This document shows positions 37,866 to 50,227 of a stretch of 64,000 bases of DNA, in pieces. A program made the position numbers and the translations under genes. Within the stretch, counting starts at the first letter, position 1, and each line of letters begins with the position of its first letter. Below the pieces are notes generated by a model, which did not search any database, was not told the DNA's origin, and saw only the letters and a program-made list of their open reading frames with translations. Source of the stretch: Epiperipatus broadwayi (taxonomy: Eukaryota > Onychophora > Udeonychophora > Euonychophora > Peripatidae); NCBI GenBank assembly GCA_028023455.1, contig JAQFVV010012420.1, forward strand, positions 8,265,194-8,329,193, given 5' to 3'.

Positions 37866-38733
37866 TTGATAAATTTTACAAGTCCAGTGTTTCGGTTTAT
37901 AACAAACTATAGAAAATAATCATCCTTTTATCACAAGCACCATTAAACACTGGTGTTCAATCTGCAAGGATACTCTTCCCAGCCACAAAATAGAGACATA
38001 AAGGAAATCAGAATGGCCATCTTATTTTGAACTCAAATGTAATTATATTAGCTAATCTTAAGTGTCTAGAAATGTGAACATGAATTTATAAATTATACAC
38101 TTTAAATCCATGTATTTTAATATTCTTATTAGTACTTCTGAAATTTTAAATTTACTTTATGCCAATATTAAACGATGATAAATTATGTAATGTTTGATAA
38201 ATTTTACAAGCACTGTATTTTGGATTGTAGCAAACTATAGAATGTAATCATTCTTTTTTCACAAATGCTATTAAACAGTGGGTTTCAATCTGCAAGGATA
38301 CTCTCACCCCAAGCATAAGATAGAGACTTTTAAAAAAAAAAGATTGAAAACCACTGTTAAATGGCATTTGTGAGGAAAGAATGATTACTTTCTATAGTTT
38401 ATTACAATCCTAAACATAGGGCTTGTAAAATTTATCAAATATTATATAAATGAACATCATTTAATATCAGCACAAAGTAAATTTAAAATTTCAGAAATTT
38501 TAATAAGAATATTAAAAATAAAAAATAGATTTAAATTGAATGATTTATAAATTCAATCTCTCATTTCTAGACACTATTGGATCATATAATTACATTTGAG
38601 TTCAGAAATAAGATTGCTGCTCTTTTAAAGTCTCTATTTTGTGGCTGGGGTGAGAATATCCTTGTAGATTGAAAATCACTGTTTAATGGTGCATTGTGAA
38701 GAAAGAATGATTACTGTCTATAGTTTGTTATAA
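37866..38733. mobile_element. 0.84-kb palindrome made of four related units (+ + - -)
   Basis: Arms 37897-38291 and 38341-38733 pair around a centre at 38316. CAGTGGGTTTCAATCT (38276) pairs with AGATTGAAAACCACTG (38341), and TTTGATAAATTTTACAAGC (38193) pairs with its complement ending at 38439. Each arm holds two versions of a ~130-bp unit running from the TTTGATAAATTTTACAAG end to ATAGAGAC, the outer starting at 37866 and the inner at 38193. The outermost right unit lacks the terminal TTTGATAAA piece. No protein frame is present and no target duplication was found. Confidence 0.85.
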
Positions 38734-39316
38734 TGAATAACATATAAATTATTTATATTAAATTATCAAATCTTATATCTCCTCTTTAAGAAATATTATT
38801 AATATATTATCTACTAAAAGACAAAAAAGTAAGGCTGTTTAATTTATTAAAAATAAAAATGTTAAATATAAGCCCTTTTAACAAAGGATGATTATTTTTT
38901 AATTTAATATGTGTCAATATAAGTCATCATGCAAATGTGTTATAGAAAATAATATTATGGTTTAAAGATGAAAATAACATGAATATTTAGATTGCGATTT
39001 ACAAATATAAAATAGTTCTCCACATAAGTGGACTATGGTCGGTTTGATGACATCTCATTTATTTTTCTCAGAGATAATGTGATAATTTATGGCCAGGTAT
39101 TAAGAAGACCACAAACTTAAAAATGACAGTGATTGTGCAGCAATGTTAATAATGATCACTCACTGTAAAATAAAAAAAATTCTGATTATTTTAGTACTTT
39201 CATTATTTTACTTTCTTCTTATTACTACAGTGATTTATATTTTAAATTTCATAACATGTCTTTTCATTCAGCTTACTTAACTATTCATTAATATTATTTC
39301 TAATGCAGTTGCAAAT
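38734..39316. other. AT-rich non-coding DNA
   Basis: No gene or repeat recognised between two foldbacks. Confidence 0.5.
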
Positions 39317-39620
39317 TAGTTCCATTTAAAACAGGCAAAACTTTCCATACAGTAGTGCCACTCAGTGCCAACCAGAGTAATCAATGGATGACAGAAGGTT
39401 TGTGCATAAAATCACCATCCAGTGCCCACTCATCCAATATCCCCAGACTAGTTTCTGGATTGTGGCCTTCATCAGTGAGGAGCTTTGTATCTTCTGGCAT
39501 CCCTTGATTACTCTGGTTGGCACTGAGTGGCACTCCTGTATGGAGAGTTTTGCCTGTTTTAATAACAGTTATGTGCTAACATAAGAAATGGTGATTATGT
39601 GATGCATAGTTCCATTTAAA
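39317..39620. mobile_element. Foldback element, 14-bp-duplication family, copy 3
   Basis: A perfect 14-bp direct repeat, TAGTTCCATTTAAA, at 39317-39330 and 39607-39620 bounds a 276-bp insertion. The arms begin AAAACAGGCA and end TGCCTGTTTT, and include CCAACCAGAGTAATCAATGG and its complement. The single-copy terminus (AACAGTTATGTGCTAACATA...GATTATGTGATG) lies on the right here, opposite to the 7908 copy. Confidence 0.9.
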
Positions 39621-41384
39621 TTGTTGTTCTGTATGTTTTGGTATAGTACTAGAGTGGTGATTTTGGACCTCCAGACTATGAATCGCAGCCTAGTTGTCTT
39701 CTGTTCTTTATTTATATTTTCTGTGAAGTGAGGAATATACAATAATTGAACTTAATTTGCAAACCTTACATATTTTTTTATATGATCAGCAGTCCCAGAA
39801 TTCCACTTCTATTAAATATCCAATTCTCAATTTCATAAGTAAACTCTATCAAACATATTATTGATAACTTTTCTTTTTAGAATTTCTATATGTATCAAAC
39901 ATGTTTTTGGTATATGCATAATGGATATGTTACTATAAAAAGAGAAAATATCCAATTATTGGAATATAATCGAACAATATATGTTTAATTCTTCAAATAT
40001 TTAAGATAATAATAGTAAAAATTGTAAAATATATGGTGTGGATGATGAAAAAAAATACAAAGATGTGGATCTCAATAATAAATGTACAATAAAACAAAAT
40101 CAAGTATTTATAAGTGGGACAGATTCTATTAATTTTATTTCTTATAGTAGATTGAAAAAATAATAAAAAAATAATTTCAACAACTGTAGATGAACTTTAT
40201 ATTAATATAAAACCAAAGTCAATTTCAGCATAAAAATAACAAATTATAAAAAATATATAACATATAAAACCTGGAGGTTAATTGCAATTTACCAAATAAA
40301 ATTGAAAACTAGAAATATGAATATAATTAAAATATATATAAAAATATCATAGAAGAGTAGAATCAGGAATAAATATTAACACCAAATATATATATATATA
40401 TACATAGATAATATATATATATATATATAAGAGTAAAAATAGTTAGGACATTGTCATGTATAAAATTCAGATAGTCTTATTGACTTGGATACTGAAATAG
40501 ATACAATCTAAGAAACAGAAAAAGGTAACTGAATAATGAAATAATATTTAAAAAAGTAAATGAATATAACAAAATCAATAAATAACAAAAACTATTGAAA
40601 TTAATTGGTTTTAAAATATCACTCTTTTTATCATTGATTCACTGCAGTTTCTATCCAAATACATGTATTTAGGATAATCCATTTCAGGTCCATGACTAAA
40701 ACTAAAGTTACCATTGAAATAACAAATAAAAAATCATAAATATAAAACTTAAAGAGAATTAATTAGTTGCTATATTAAATGTATAGTTATATTTTTTTTT
40801 TTAAATTAAATTAATTTATTTTTGAAGAAAAACAAAAAACAGAATTAAAATGTAAATTTATATAATTCGCAGGTTGCTGATTTTATAATTTCCACTTTCT
40901 TGCAAGATAACATTCAGCAGTAGTCTTATTTGCAGCTATCTGTTTTTTTTTCTAAATCTAGTGAACTATATTTGGCTGCAATAAACTCCTTTACAAGAAC
41001 AATATTTGTACTAGGACACAACAAAAAAGTTGTTCAAATAATTTTTTAGTCTTTTACAAATCATCATTGATATTATTAACTTTTCTTTTCAATGTTGTCT
41101 CCACTTTATCAACAAATTTCCCAAGCTGAAGTTCTTTTTTTTATCTTAAACATTTTCTAAGTCATATTTTTTTTAAAAAATTGACTTAATTATATCATAT
41201 TCAGAATGTAAATATGATCATTTTATAGATTTCTTTTTTTAGAAAGGATCTCCCCACCCCCCAGTACTGATCAATTTTTTCGACATTATTTTTCTGAATC
41301 ATGATTAAAATTAATATCTTGTAAGTGTACAAAAAGAATTTTAAAAATAAAAACAATAAAAGTTGAAGAAATTACAGAGAAAAA
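39621..41384. other. AT-rich non-coding DNA
   Basis: Includes (TA)n runs near 40387-40428. No gene recognised. Confidence 0.5.
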
Positions 41385-41588
41385 CTAAATGCTACTCTCA
41401 GATCTAAGGCTCCTCACTGATGAAGGCCATAAGCCAGAAACTAGTCTGGGGATATTGGATGAGTAAGCACTAGATGGGGATTTTATGCACAAGCCTTCTG
41501 GCATCCATTGATTACTCTAACTTGCTGTGTGTGGCAATATATATAGTGAGTTTTGCCTGTATTAATAATAATATCTAATGCTTACTCT
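41385..41588 (+). mobile_element. Foldback-family copy, single arm
   Basis: One arm in the orientation carrying CACTGATGAAGGCCATAAGC and CAGAAACTAGTCTGGGGATA, ending GTGAGTTTTGCCTGTATT. Flanks CTAAATGCTACTCT (41385-41398) and CTAATGCTTACTCT (41575-41588) look like a target duplication with two indels. Confidence 0.75.
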
Positions 41589-41639
41589 AAAATGAAATAT
41601 AATTAAAAATTTTAATCACATAAGTTATAACTTTTTTTT

Positions 41640-42450
41640 ATTTGAATTAATGGCTTTCATCACTTTAGTGATTTTAGTGTTTACTTTTATACAAGTTTAC
41701 AGAATTTTGTTTTGAATTTTTGTTTTAATGTCAAACATTAATGAGCTTTCATATTGTGTTTTATATCACATAGCTAAAAATATTGCAATATACATACTGA
41801 AAATAATACATTTATAAAAAATGTACATTTTTTTACCAGCAGAGATTATAAAAAAACAGGAAGTAAATTAAATTGACAACTAAATTTTAGATGTCCACCA
41901 TTTTCATCATTTTTTACAACGAAATTTATTTGGTTTTACTGAAGTTTTATTTTGAAGGTTTTTTTTTTTAAAAATGTAAAATATTAATAAGCTTTTAAAA
42001 TCTACTTGTATGATTCATAGAAAAAAGTATTATAGCATATGCCTAGGAGAATATATTTAAAAAAAAAATATGTACAACATTTTTATACAACATTTTTATC
42101 ACCAGGAAAAAAATATGCAAATTAAATTAATAACAACATTTAAAATTTTTGCCATTTTGTAAGAACTTTCATTTTGCATTTTTTTATGCCAACATTAATC
42201 ACTTATTACAATATATGAATTTAGAAAAATATTTTTAAACAAAAAATATGTACAACATTTTTGCTTCTTTTTTTTGCCACCAATATTAGTCCACTTTCAA
42301 ATTTTGAATTCATGCCCAATGACAGAAATTATTACAAAATACCTGTCTAGGAAAATATTTTTAGATAAAAATATATACAATACAAGTTTTTTTAACTGCT
42401 GATAAAAAATAAATAAGCAAATTAAATTGATAACTATATTTTACATAGCA
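41640..42450 (+). repeat. Degenerate tandem array
   Basis: AATATGTACAACATTTTT recurs at ~42068 and ~42245 with variants near 41820 and 42370. Each is followed by ACCAGCAG/ACCAGGAA/CTGCTGAT-like text, then AAGCAAATTAAATTGATAAC. Unit lengths are irregular (roughly 130-290 bp). Confidence 0.55.
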
Positions 42451-42965
42451 AAAATTGTGTAGTTTTTGTTGTATAAATCATAATTTAGTTAGAAATAGTG
42501 TTTCATCTAAACATACTAAAAGTCTTCCTTATATCAGATATTACTATATATAGTGTATGTCATTACAGAGAAGAAAAAAAACCTAAATATAATGATATAA
42601 AAAGTGTCAAAAAGCTTAGAATGAAAAAATATACAAGTAAAATTAAATATCAAATCATCCCAAGCAATAAGAAATTTTTAGCTACACTCTCTGAGAATAA
42701 ATATAGTGAAGTCTCCATTTTGAAATGATGTGGACTTTAAAATATTTGTTCACAGAGAGCATAGCTAAAAATTTCTTAATGAGGTGATTTCATATTTCAT
42801 ATTTATTTCAGATAGTATTATGCACTGAAATTATTTAAGTGAAATTAAATATATAAAAAAAGAATAGAATATGATGAAAGTTTAACTGCTTATTTTATTC
42901 CAGCTATCATTTATTGTAATAAGCAATAGATACTAAATGAAAATGTTTATTAAATCCATATTGAA

Positions 42966-43451
42966 TGCTATTCGGTACTGGTTGATTAGACACGCACGAT
43001 GCTTGATGGCATTGTTTATGTGCTAAAACACATAAAAATATCATTTACCAGCCCAACTTTTCATTGTGAAACAACATTATTTTTTAAAATGGAATAATTA
43101 CATTTTTAAATTACATTATACATTTCAGCACATGTTGACATTTTGCAAACTACTTTTAAACAATTTACAAACAAACATTATTTTCTAAAATGGAATACTT
43201 ACAGTTTTAAATTACATTGTAAATGTCATCATGTAGCACTGGAATGTGCAGGGCCAATAATGTCATGAAGCACATCAGCAGTCTGTAATATTTGTGTGCA
43301 ATGCAATATAAGCCTGCAACAGCTAATATGAATATCACTGTTCTATAGGCCGTAAACTTCAGGCCGCATAAATGGAATTTTTATGTGGTTTTGGCACATA
43401 AACAATTCCACCATGTGGTATGCATGTCCAATCAATCAGTACCTGCTATTC
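42966..43451. mobile_element. 470-bp TIR transposon of the same family as 5709-6985
   Basis: A perfect 8-bp direct repeat, TGCTATTC, at 42966-42973 and 43444-43451. The termini are inverted copies starting GGTACTGGTTGATTAGACA (left) and GGTACTGATTGATTGGACA (right, minus strand) and continue for about 70 bp through ATTGTTTATGTGC and CACATAAAAAT. The interior contains two copies of a ~101-bp unit (ACATTATTTTYTAAAATGGA). It shares GGTA ends, the CTTGATGGCATTGTT core and 8-bp duplications with the 5.7-kb element. No transposase frame. Confidence 0.88.
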
Positions 43452-46320
43452 TATCCATATTTTGAAACTAGTTTATATGGTTTTTATCCATGAAATTGGA
43501 TCTAACATACTTGGATTTTTAGAATCAAAAGATCAAAGTTCATTACATTCCAAAGATTCAAATACCTTAAATCCAGATTTAAGATTCTCACTGATAAAAA
43601 TTATGAGCCAAAAATTAACCTAATGATTTGAATATGATAGCAGTTAATTTAGATTTAATAAAGCAACTACCTATTGTCTATTCAAGTTGACAATAGACGA
43701 TAACACTAGAGTAGAATAAATAGAGTTTGCTCTTAAAAAGCATTTGTAAATAGGGGTTATATAATGTTATATAAATTAATTAAAAATTATATATATATTT
43801 GCAATTGTTAAAAAGAATTTAATAGAAATTTGCAAGAATAGGCAATTTTGCTGAAAATAAATGATGGAAAATGAAAAGGAAAAGTAAGTGCAAAATGTTT
43901 GGTATACTAAAGTATTAAAAAGATTGAATTTAAATAAAATCAATCTCTATTAAAACAATTACAAATAAAATTCTATTACTGATTTTTGGATAATTAGAAA
44001 AACTTTGAAAGATATTTTCAATATGTTGTTAAGTTCTCTGCCTGATGACAAGTTGATAAAATCAGATTAAAATGTTTATATATTAAGTAATAACACTTAA
44101 TCATCACTTGTAGTAGTTTATCAAATCACTCACCTTCCTAAATCATTTAATATAATATAACATGAGCAACTTTTTACTCATGATCATCTACTATAATCTT
44201 AAGTAATCAGGGATTACTAAAAATCAATCTAGGAATAGTAAAACATCTGGTAATTGCTGATTACTCAAACTTATAGTAAAAATTGCTTTTGTTTTAATAA
44301 TTAATCATAAACTTTAATGAAATAATAACAAACAAGTCTTGTTCATTTGACATAATCTAAAAACCTTAACATGAATTTTAATAAATAGGACTCTCTTTGG
44401 AACATTTTTTTTTGTAGTACTGAAATTTAATATTTATTCAGAGTAATATTATTAATTACTTTTTATTTTAAGCTGCTTTTTTATGGGAGGAGGGGAGATA
44501 GCTTCTAATTGTGCTTGATGACATGAAAGTTAAAATAAGTTAATTTTAATCCAGTTATTTTTATTTTGTTGTAAATAAATTAGGTCCATCTCATATCCTA
44601 TAACTGAGATTTACTATTTGTTAGGAATTGAACCAAAACATTTTTTAACAAATTTTCCTGTCATTCTATATAGAAACATAGAATATTTATATAGTTTTAA
44701 AAACTAGAAGTATTTTAACAAGGAAGTATGAATATAAATACTGTAAATCAAAGTTAAAGGGAAAACTGCTAATTTTAATCAATTGTTTTAGACAATAGTA
44801 GCTGAAATTTTTGAAATTCAAGAAAACCATATCCATATATAGCAATCATATCATAGACTATATAATTTGCACAGTAAAAAAAATATTAAGCAAATTCTGT
44901 AAACAAAAGTTCCTGATTTTAGTGATCCCATGGTTAGGCATTCCAGTAATTTGTAAAAATTGAAAGAATTATCGTAAATATACTAACACTTTTAGAAAGA
45001 AATTTTATATAAGTATTGTTTTTTGAAAAATAAGCATTTTGAAAATAGCTGCATTTTTTTTTTCATTATGTGTAATATTTTGTTTATTTATTGACAAATA
45101 ATTTCATATTTATTAATTGCAAGTCTACATTTTTTAACAAATTTTACTTTAAAAGCAACAAATATAAAATAACTAATATATATATTGTAATAAAAATTAT
45201 TTTTGTTGGTTTTTAATGAAATAAAATTACCTAAGAATTTCTAAACTCAAAAAAGATTGTCGAATTTATCATTTGAGAAACTTTAAATAACGTTTTACTT
45301 CAATGTAAATTTTGAAATAATAAGCACACAAGCTTTTAATATATTGATATTATCATCAACTAAATCTAAAAAAATAGTTTACTTTGTAATTTTATTGAAA
45401 TAGATTTCTATTAAACCTCTGTGCCTACGAAATAGAGAATTAATTAAAATTCTCTGATATCAGTTTGATTTTCTGTGACTTTTGAGTCAAGAGGGTAGTC
45501 ACAAATTCTAAAGGCGACCCTGGCCTGTTTTTATTTCATTTGATATTAGTCACATTGGAAACTATAGTTGAATTAACGTCACTTGAGAATCTTTTCGATT
45601 ATTAAAACGATTTGAGTATAAAAGTTTCGATAAGATATATTGTTTTATTCTAATCAATAAAAATCAAATATAAAATAAGTTATAAAAATTTAAGTGTTTC
45701 AAATGATTTGTTTTCCAAAAACTTTTAATTTAAATTATCATTTTTTAAATCACAATAAATAAACTAATCTATAAAGAATTCTGATAAATTCAATGTATTT
45801 CCTAAACGTGTTAATGTTTAGTTACGAGTAACTGACGTCAATTTTTTTTCTATTCACATTTGTATTACTCTTTATTATCAATTGTTTAAAAACTTACAAT
45901 CAGCGTTAAATTAATAGTTTAAAAAACGCATAAAATGCTTTATAAGTATATATGTATAAACATGTACACAGATAGTTACTCAATAGTAGCAAACAAAAAT
46001 ACAGTTCACTTAGAGTTGATTTTTTAAAAAAAGTAAATGCAATAGTTTGTGCTTTTTAAAAATTTCTGAATTTGAAAACTAGTGAAGAATTTATAAAAAA
46101 AGTCAGAAGAGAAAATAAAGCTAACCAAAATAAAGATAAACAGTATTAATAGTCTCTATATATGAAAATATCCCAGTTCATATTTCTAATCGAAAATTCA
46201 AATACCCCATCCCATGTGATGTGATGTGATGTATTTGGCTTCTCCTTAAACGAAGTCAAGAATATCTCAGCAATTATGCCCAGATAAACCTGTTAGCCAT
46301 TTTATTCTCCATTCCCCACT
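43452..46320. other. AT-rich DNA, no gene
   Basis: No supported gene. A short (TGATG)n-like run (GTGATGTGATGTGATG) lies near 46215-46232, just 3' of the minus-strand LINE fragment, where LINE-tail microsatellites are often found. Confidence 0.5.
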
Positions 46321-46618
46321 TTAAGTCTTCCCATATCCTGCCCCATCCCATTTCCACAACATAATCTTTGTCAACTCTATGGCCTTTATATCTAAACCCC
46401 TCTTATCTCTTCGCAAACCCAACATAAAAACTAATAACTCACTTTCTGTATAGTCACTTTGTTCATGTCTATTTACCCATAACTTCATTATCTGTACCCT
46501 TTCTGCTTTCAAGCATTTACATTCAATCAACAGATGTGTAATATTTTCTATATCTTCCTTACACAATTTGCACACTAAATTATCCATAGTTTTCCATTTA
46601 CATGTATATTCTCTTGTT
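46321..46618 (-). pseudogene. LINE C-terminal zinc-knuckle fragment (3' part)
   Basis: The minus-strand frame encodes REYTCKWKTMDNLVCKLCKE and then DIENITHLLIECKCLKAERV. The CKLC...HLLIEC arrangement is the Cys/His knuckle found after the reverse transcriptase in many non-LTR elements. The tail reads ESELLVFMLGLRRDKRGLDI and KIMLWKWDGAGYGKT to a stop at 46321. The frame is cut at 46605-46618 by the palindromic insertion, and its other half resumes at 47709. The first residues of the apparent 104-codon ORF come from the inserted element and do not belong to the LINE. Confidence 0.75.
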
Positions 46619-47708
46619 AAACCACTAAACATCACATGATCACTATCTCATACTAGCACAATAATTGTTATTAAACAATTCAAAACAAAACAACACTCCA
46701 TATAGTAGTGCCATCTTGTCAACAAAGCAACACGTTGTGCACAAATCCCTATCTAGTGCCTACTCATCCAATATCCCCAGCTAGTTTCTGGCTTGTGGCC
46801 CTCATCAGTGAGGGGCTTTGATCTGAGAGCACTGCACCTAGATCTTAAGATCTAATGCAACCCTCCAGCACCCACCTTTTAACTCTATTTAACTACAAAA
46901 CTATGAGAATGAAATTGAAAACACTATTAATATTTTCAATCCAAGCTCAATAGCTTATATAGTCATATGGGTCTGAACTCAATTCAGTACCCATACATTT
47001 TGGTGTCTTTGGCTCTTTAACAACCATAGCTATTGAGCTTGGATTGAAAATATTAATAGTGTTTTCAATTTCATTCTCATAGTTTTGTAGTTAAATAGAG
47101 TTAAAAGGTGGGTGCTGGAGGGTTGCATTAGATCCTAAGATCTAGGTGCAGTGCTCTCAGATCCAAGGCTCCTCACTGATGAAGGCCACAAGCCAGAAAC
47201 TAGTCTGGGGATATTGGATGAGTAGGCACTAGATAGGGATTTTATGCACAAGCCTTCTGGCATCCATTGATTGCTCTTGTTAGCACAAGATGGCACTACT
47301 ATATGGAGAGTTTTGTTGTATTTTGAATTGTTTAATAAAATTATGTGTAGATGAGTAGGATATGTGATGTTTTACCAGTAAAATTAGGTACATGGTATAT
47401 GACTATATAAGCTATTGAGCTTGGGTTGAAAATATTAATAGTGTTTTCAATTTCATTCTCATAGTTTTTAGTTAAATAGAGTTAAAAGGGGGGGGTGGGG
47501 GGGTTGATAGATCAAGATCTAGGTGTTTAAAGGCTACTGATGAAGGCCACAAGCCAGAAACTAGTCTGGGGATATTGGATGAGTAGGCACTAGATAGGGA
47601 TTTTATGCACAAGCCTTCTGGCATCCATTGATTGCTCTTGTTAGCACAAGATGGCACTACTATATGGAGTGTTGTTTTGTTTTGAATTGTTTAATATATT
47701 CTCTTGTT
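46605..47708. mobile_element. 1.08-kb palindromic insertion, 14-bp-duplication family, nested in a LINE
   Basis: The 14-bp direct repeat TATATTCTCTTGTT at 46605-46618 and 47695-47708 bounds the insertion. Three family copies are present: a minus-orientation copy (~46670-46957), a plus copy (~47027-47335) and a second plus copy (~47400-47694). The first two pair around a centre at 46991, with a 70-bp loop that itself contains an ATGGGT...ACCCAT hairpin. Beyond the motif-bearing part the copies share AAATAGAGTTAAAAGG and a TTGAAAATATTAATAGTGTT block. The single-copy terminus with CATCACATGATCACTATC lies at 46619-46670. The outer left copy matches the far right copy in detail (AAAACAACACTCCATATAG). 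No coding capacity. Confidence 0.9.
47488..47503 (+). repeat. G8-T-G7 homopurine run
   Basis: A G-run replaces what is GGTGGGTGCTGGAGGGTTGC in the other copies. It may be genuine and G-quadruplex-prone, or an assembly/base-calling error inside a repeat. Confidence 0.7.
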
Positions 47709-47812
47709 GCTAAAGATCCCAAATATTGTTTTTTCAATAACACCCTCTGTGGATAAATATAAAATTAACTTCAAACAGCATGACTCAAAAAGAAGGCGAT
47801 TTGAATATATAT
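47709..47812 (-). pseudogene. LINE fragment (5' part of the interrupted knuckle region)
   Basis: The minus strand reads YPQRVLLKKQYLGSLATREY up to the insertion border, in frame with the YTCKW that starts the 46321-46618 piece. An in-frame TAA lies upstream, so the LINE was already degraded or truncated here. Confidence 0.6.
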
Positions 47813-48060
47813 ATATATAATAAAAATTCATATAACATTACAATATTAGCCAAAAAATAAATAAATTAAACTTTACTAAAATTCTTCCACAACCATTGTC
47901 TCATCCATTAACAAATAGTCCTTTATTAACAAATAGAATTTTAGCGAAGTTTAGGGTTTTTTTTAGCTAGTATAGTAATGTTATATAAATTTTTATTTTA
48001 TTTATTGTTACTACTATAGTATTAGGCAATATTTAATATATATATTGTTCTTACAAGATT
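47812..48060 (+). mobile_element. MITE-like element, copy B
   Basis: Inverted ends of ~38 bp: left AAAAATTCATATAACATTAC at ~47821 and right (minus strand) AAAAATTTATATAACATTAC ending at ~47998. Text beyond the right arm (GTATTAGGCAATATTTAATA) is shared with the 22000-22160 copy. The left border is a TA run that may be the target. No open frame. Confidence 0.65.
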
Positions 48061-49384
48061 TTAGCATCTTTCAGAATTGTGAGTAGTGAATAAATATAAA
48101 ATTCAAAGTGAAAACATTTATTAGCTATCTTGTTTTATGCTACTTTCTAATCTGGAGTACTTGTATTAAATCAATACATTGTTTTTTGGGATTTGGTCTA
48201 GAGCTAATTTTGAGATTTACTAGCTCTTGTGTGCATTCACCACTGAGTAAATGACATTAACTTATTGCATACTACAAATATTTCAAGGTCTGCAGGATTT
48301 ATTAAAGTGAGTCATAATGAAGAAAAATGAAGTGTTACTCATTTTTTATGATGCATGTGATGAATTGGTTCACATATTGAAAAGCAATGTTTTTTATTTA
48401 ATTTCCAAATGAAATGAAAAGGACATTTTTAAAAATAATAATAGGATATAATATGAAACCATTGTGCTAAAATAACAATGTCAATAACAAAAGCAACGAT
48501 CTATTGATCAGATTTCGCAGTCGTGATTGATTTTAAAGGTATAATTAATTCATTAAAAGAAAAAAAACACTTTAAAAATAGAATAATAGATTAAGACTTT
48601 AATGTATTCCATGGTCAAGAGTTAGCATCACAGAATGAATACAGACAGAAATGTAATGATTATTCTGATATGATTCTGAAAGCTAAGGATAAATTACATC
48701 ATTATATATTTTCATGAATATTTCTTTTGATGAAGATGTATTGCATACAAAAAAGAATTTATCATCATTTTCAGAAAATTAATAACCTACTGCAGAGAAA
48801 ATGCATCTCTAAAAAAAAAAAAAGATCACTTACAAATTAGAATAGTGTTAAATAAAATGCATTTGATGGATAATTATAAATGCTAACAATTTTGAATTTG
48901 AATTGCATTCTTTTATAATCACATTGTGTAAATTGTAAAGAAAAATAAACTTATATTTATAGCATAAAAATTTTATATAATAAAACAAATTTACAAAATT
49001 TTAAAGTTCCCATGATATGAAAGTTAGTATGAAGCTCTAAGGCAGATATAAAGCAAACTGTTTCTAGTTGCATGCCCTTTGTTTTATTATTTAAAATAAT
49101 GAGAAAACTGAAATAATGTGAAAACTGAAGAAAATATAAAATTTAAATTCAAGTTTGTTATGCTGATGTAGTCATGAATTAAGCATGTCATAAAAAAACA
49201 CTGTACATAGACTACAAGTTGCCCATGATTACCATAGAATGAGAATTATGATGGATAAAACTTGAAAATATTTTTTAGGTTCCCATTAGAATTAACATTT
49301 TTTTAAAGCAGTTACCTCATATCTTACCTAGGTATTCATTTAACATTAGTTAACAAATGGATATCTAGCTATTTTCAGTTGGAG
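48061..49384. other. AT-rich non-coding DNA
   Basis: No gene or repeat recognised. Confidence 0.5.
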
Positions 49385-50000
49385 GATAAATCAAGGATGG
49401 ACTGCTGCTCAAATCCTCATCACTCACTAATTGATAAGCCTGGAGAATAATTGTTTATTCTGTATCTTTTTTATGAAGCATTTCTCCCATACTTTCTAAT
49501 TATTTCTGATATTAACTTTTCCAGTAATTTCACTGTAGTTTTCTATTCAGAGACCAAAATTAATTCTTTAGATTACAACTTGTTCATCTTATATAAATTT
49601 AAATTTGGGTTTCTATTTATCTGAAATTTTACACCTTCATCTACAAAATTATATAAATTTGATCATCACTTTTTCAGTATATTTTAAATTATAGTGATTG
49701 TGATAATCTTTGTATTATCTACAAATGCTATCATAGTAGCAGCTCTTCTGAGTATGCTTTGTTAATTGTCTTTCTAAAAGTTTCAATTCACTCTTTTTTT
49801 AACATTTCTGTATTTGTTTTATCTCTACATTTATCATATTGCTACTTTTATGTTATCTCTCTTAAATTTATTTTAAAATATTTTACTTAGTGGCATTTTG
49901 GATCTTTTAAAATAAATTTTTGCCCATCATGTTAAGCACTGTCGTTTTATTTGTATAACCAAACTGAGTTGTTTTTCTCTTAGCTGAAAATCAGTTCAAG
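49385..50000 (-). pseudogene. Possible LINE reverse-transcriptase remnant
   Basis: On the minus strand, DSICR or IAFVDNTKI (depending on frame) resembles the FADDTK catalytic block of CR1/Jockey-type LINEs. It is followed at the right distance by YNFVDEGVKFQINRN, like the usual W.....L.fN..K segment. Stops and frameshifts occur throughout. The similarity is short and could be coincidence. Confidence 0.3.
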
Positions 50001-50227
50001 GATTACTTATTTTCAGAGGACAAAAGAAATGTTAAAAAATAACTTATTTTAGTATTAAGTTGTCTTTTTGTGAATTATTTTCAATAAATAAAAAAAATAA
50101 TGTACTCTTAGAATAATTAAGTTAGTTATTGGTATTCGTTACTTCTATACCTAATCATTATTACCAATTTATTGCATATAATTTTATTATTGATAATCGC
50201 CTAATTATTTGTTGCTTTATGTTGCAG

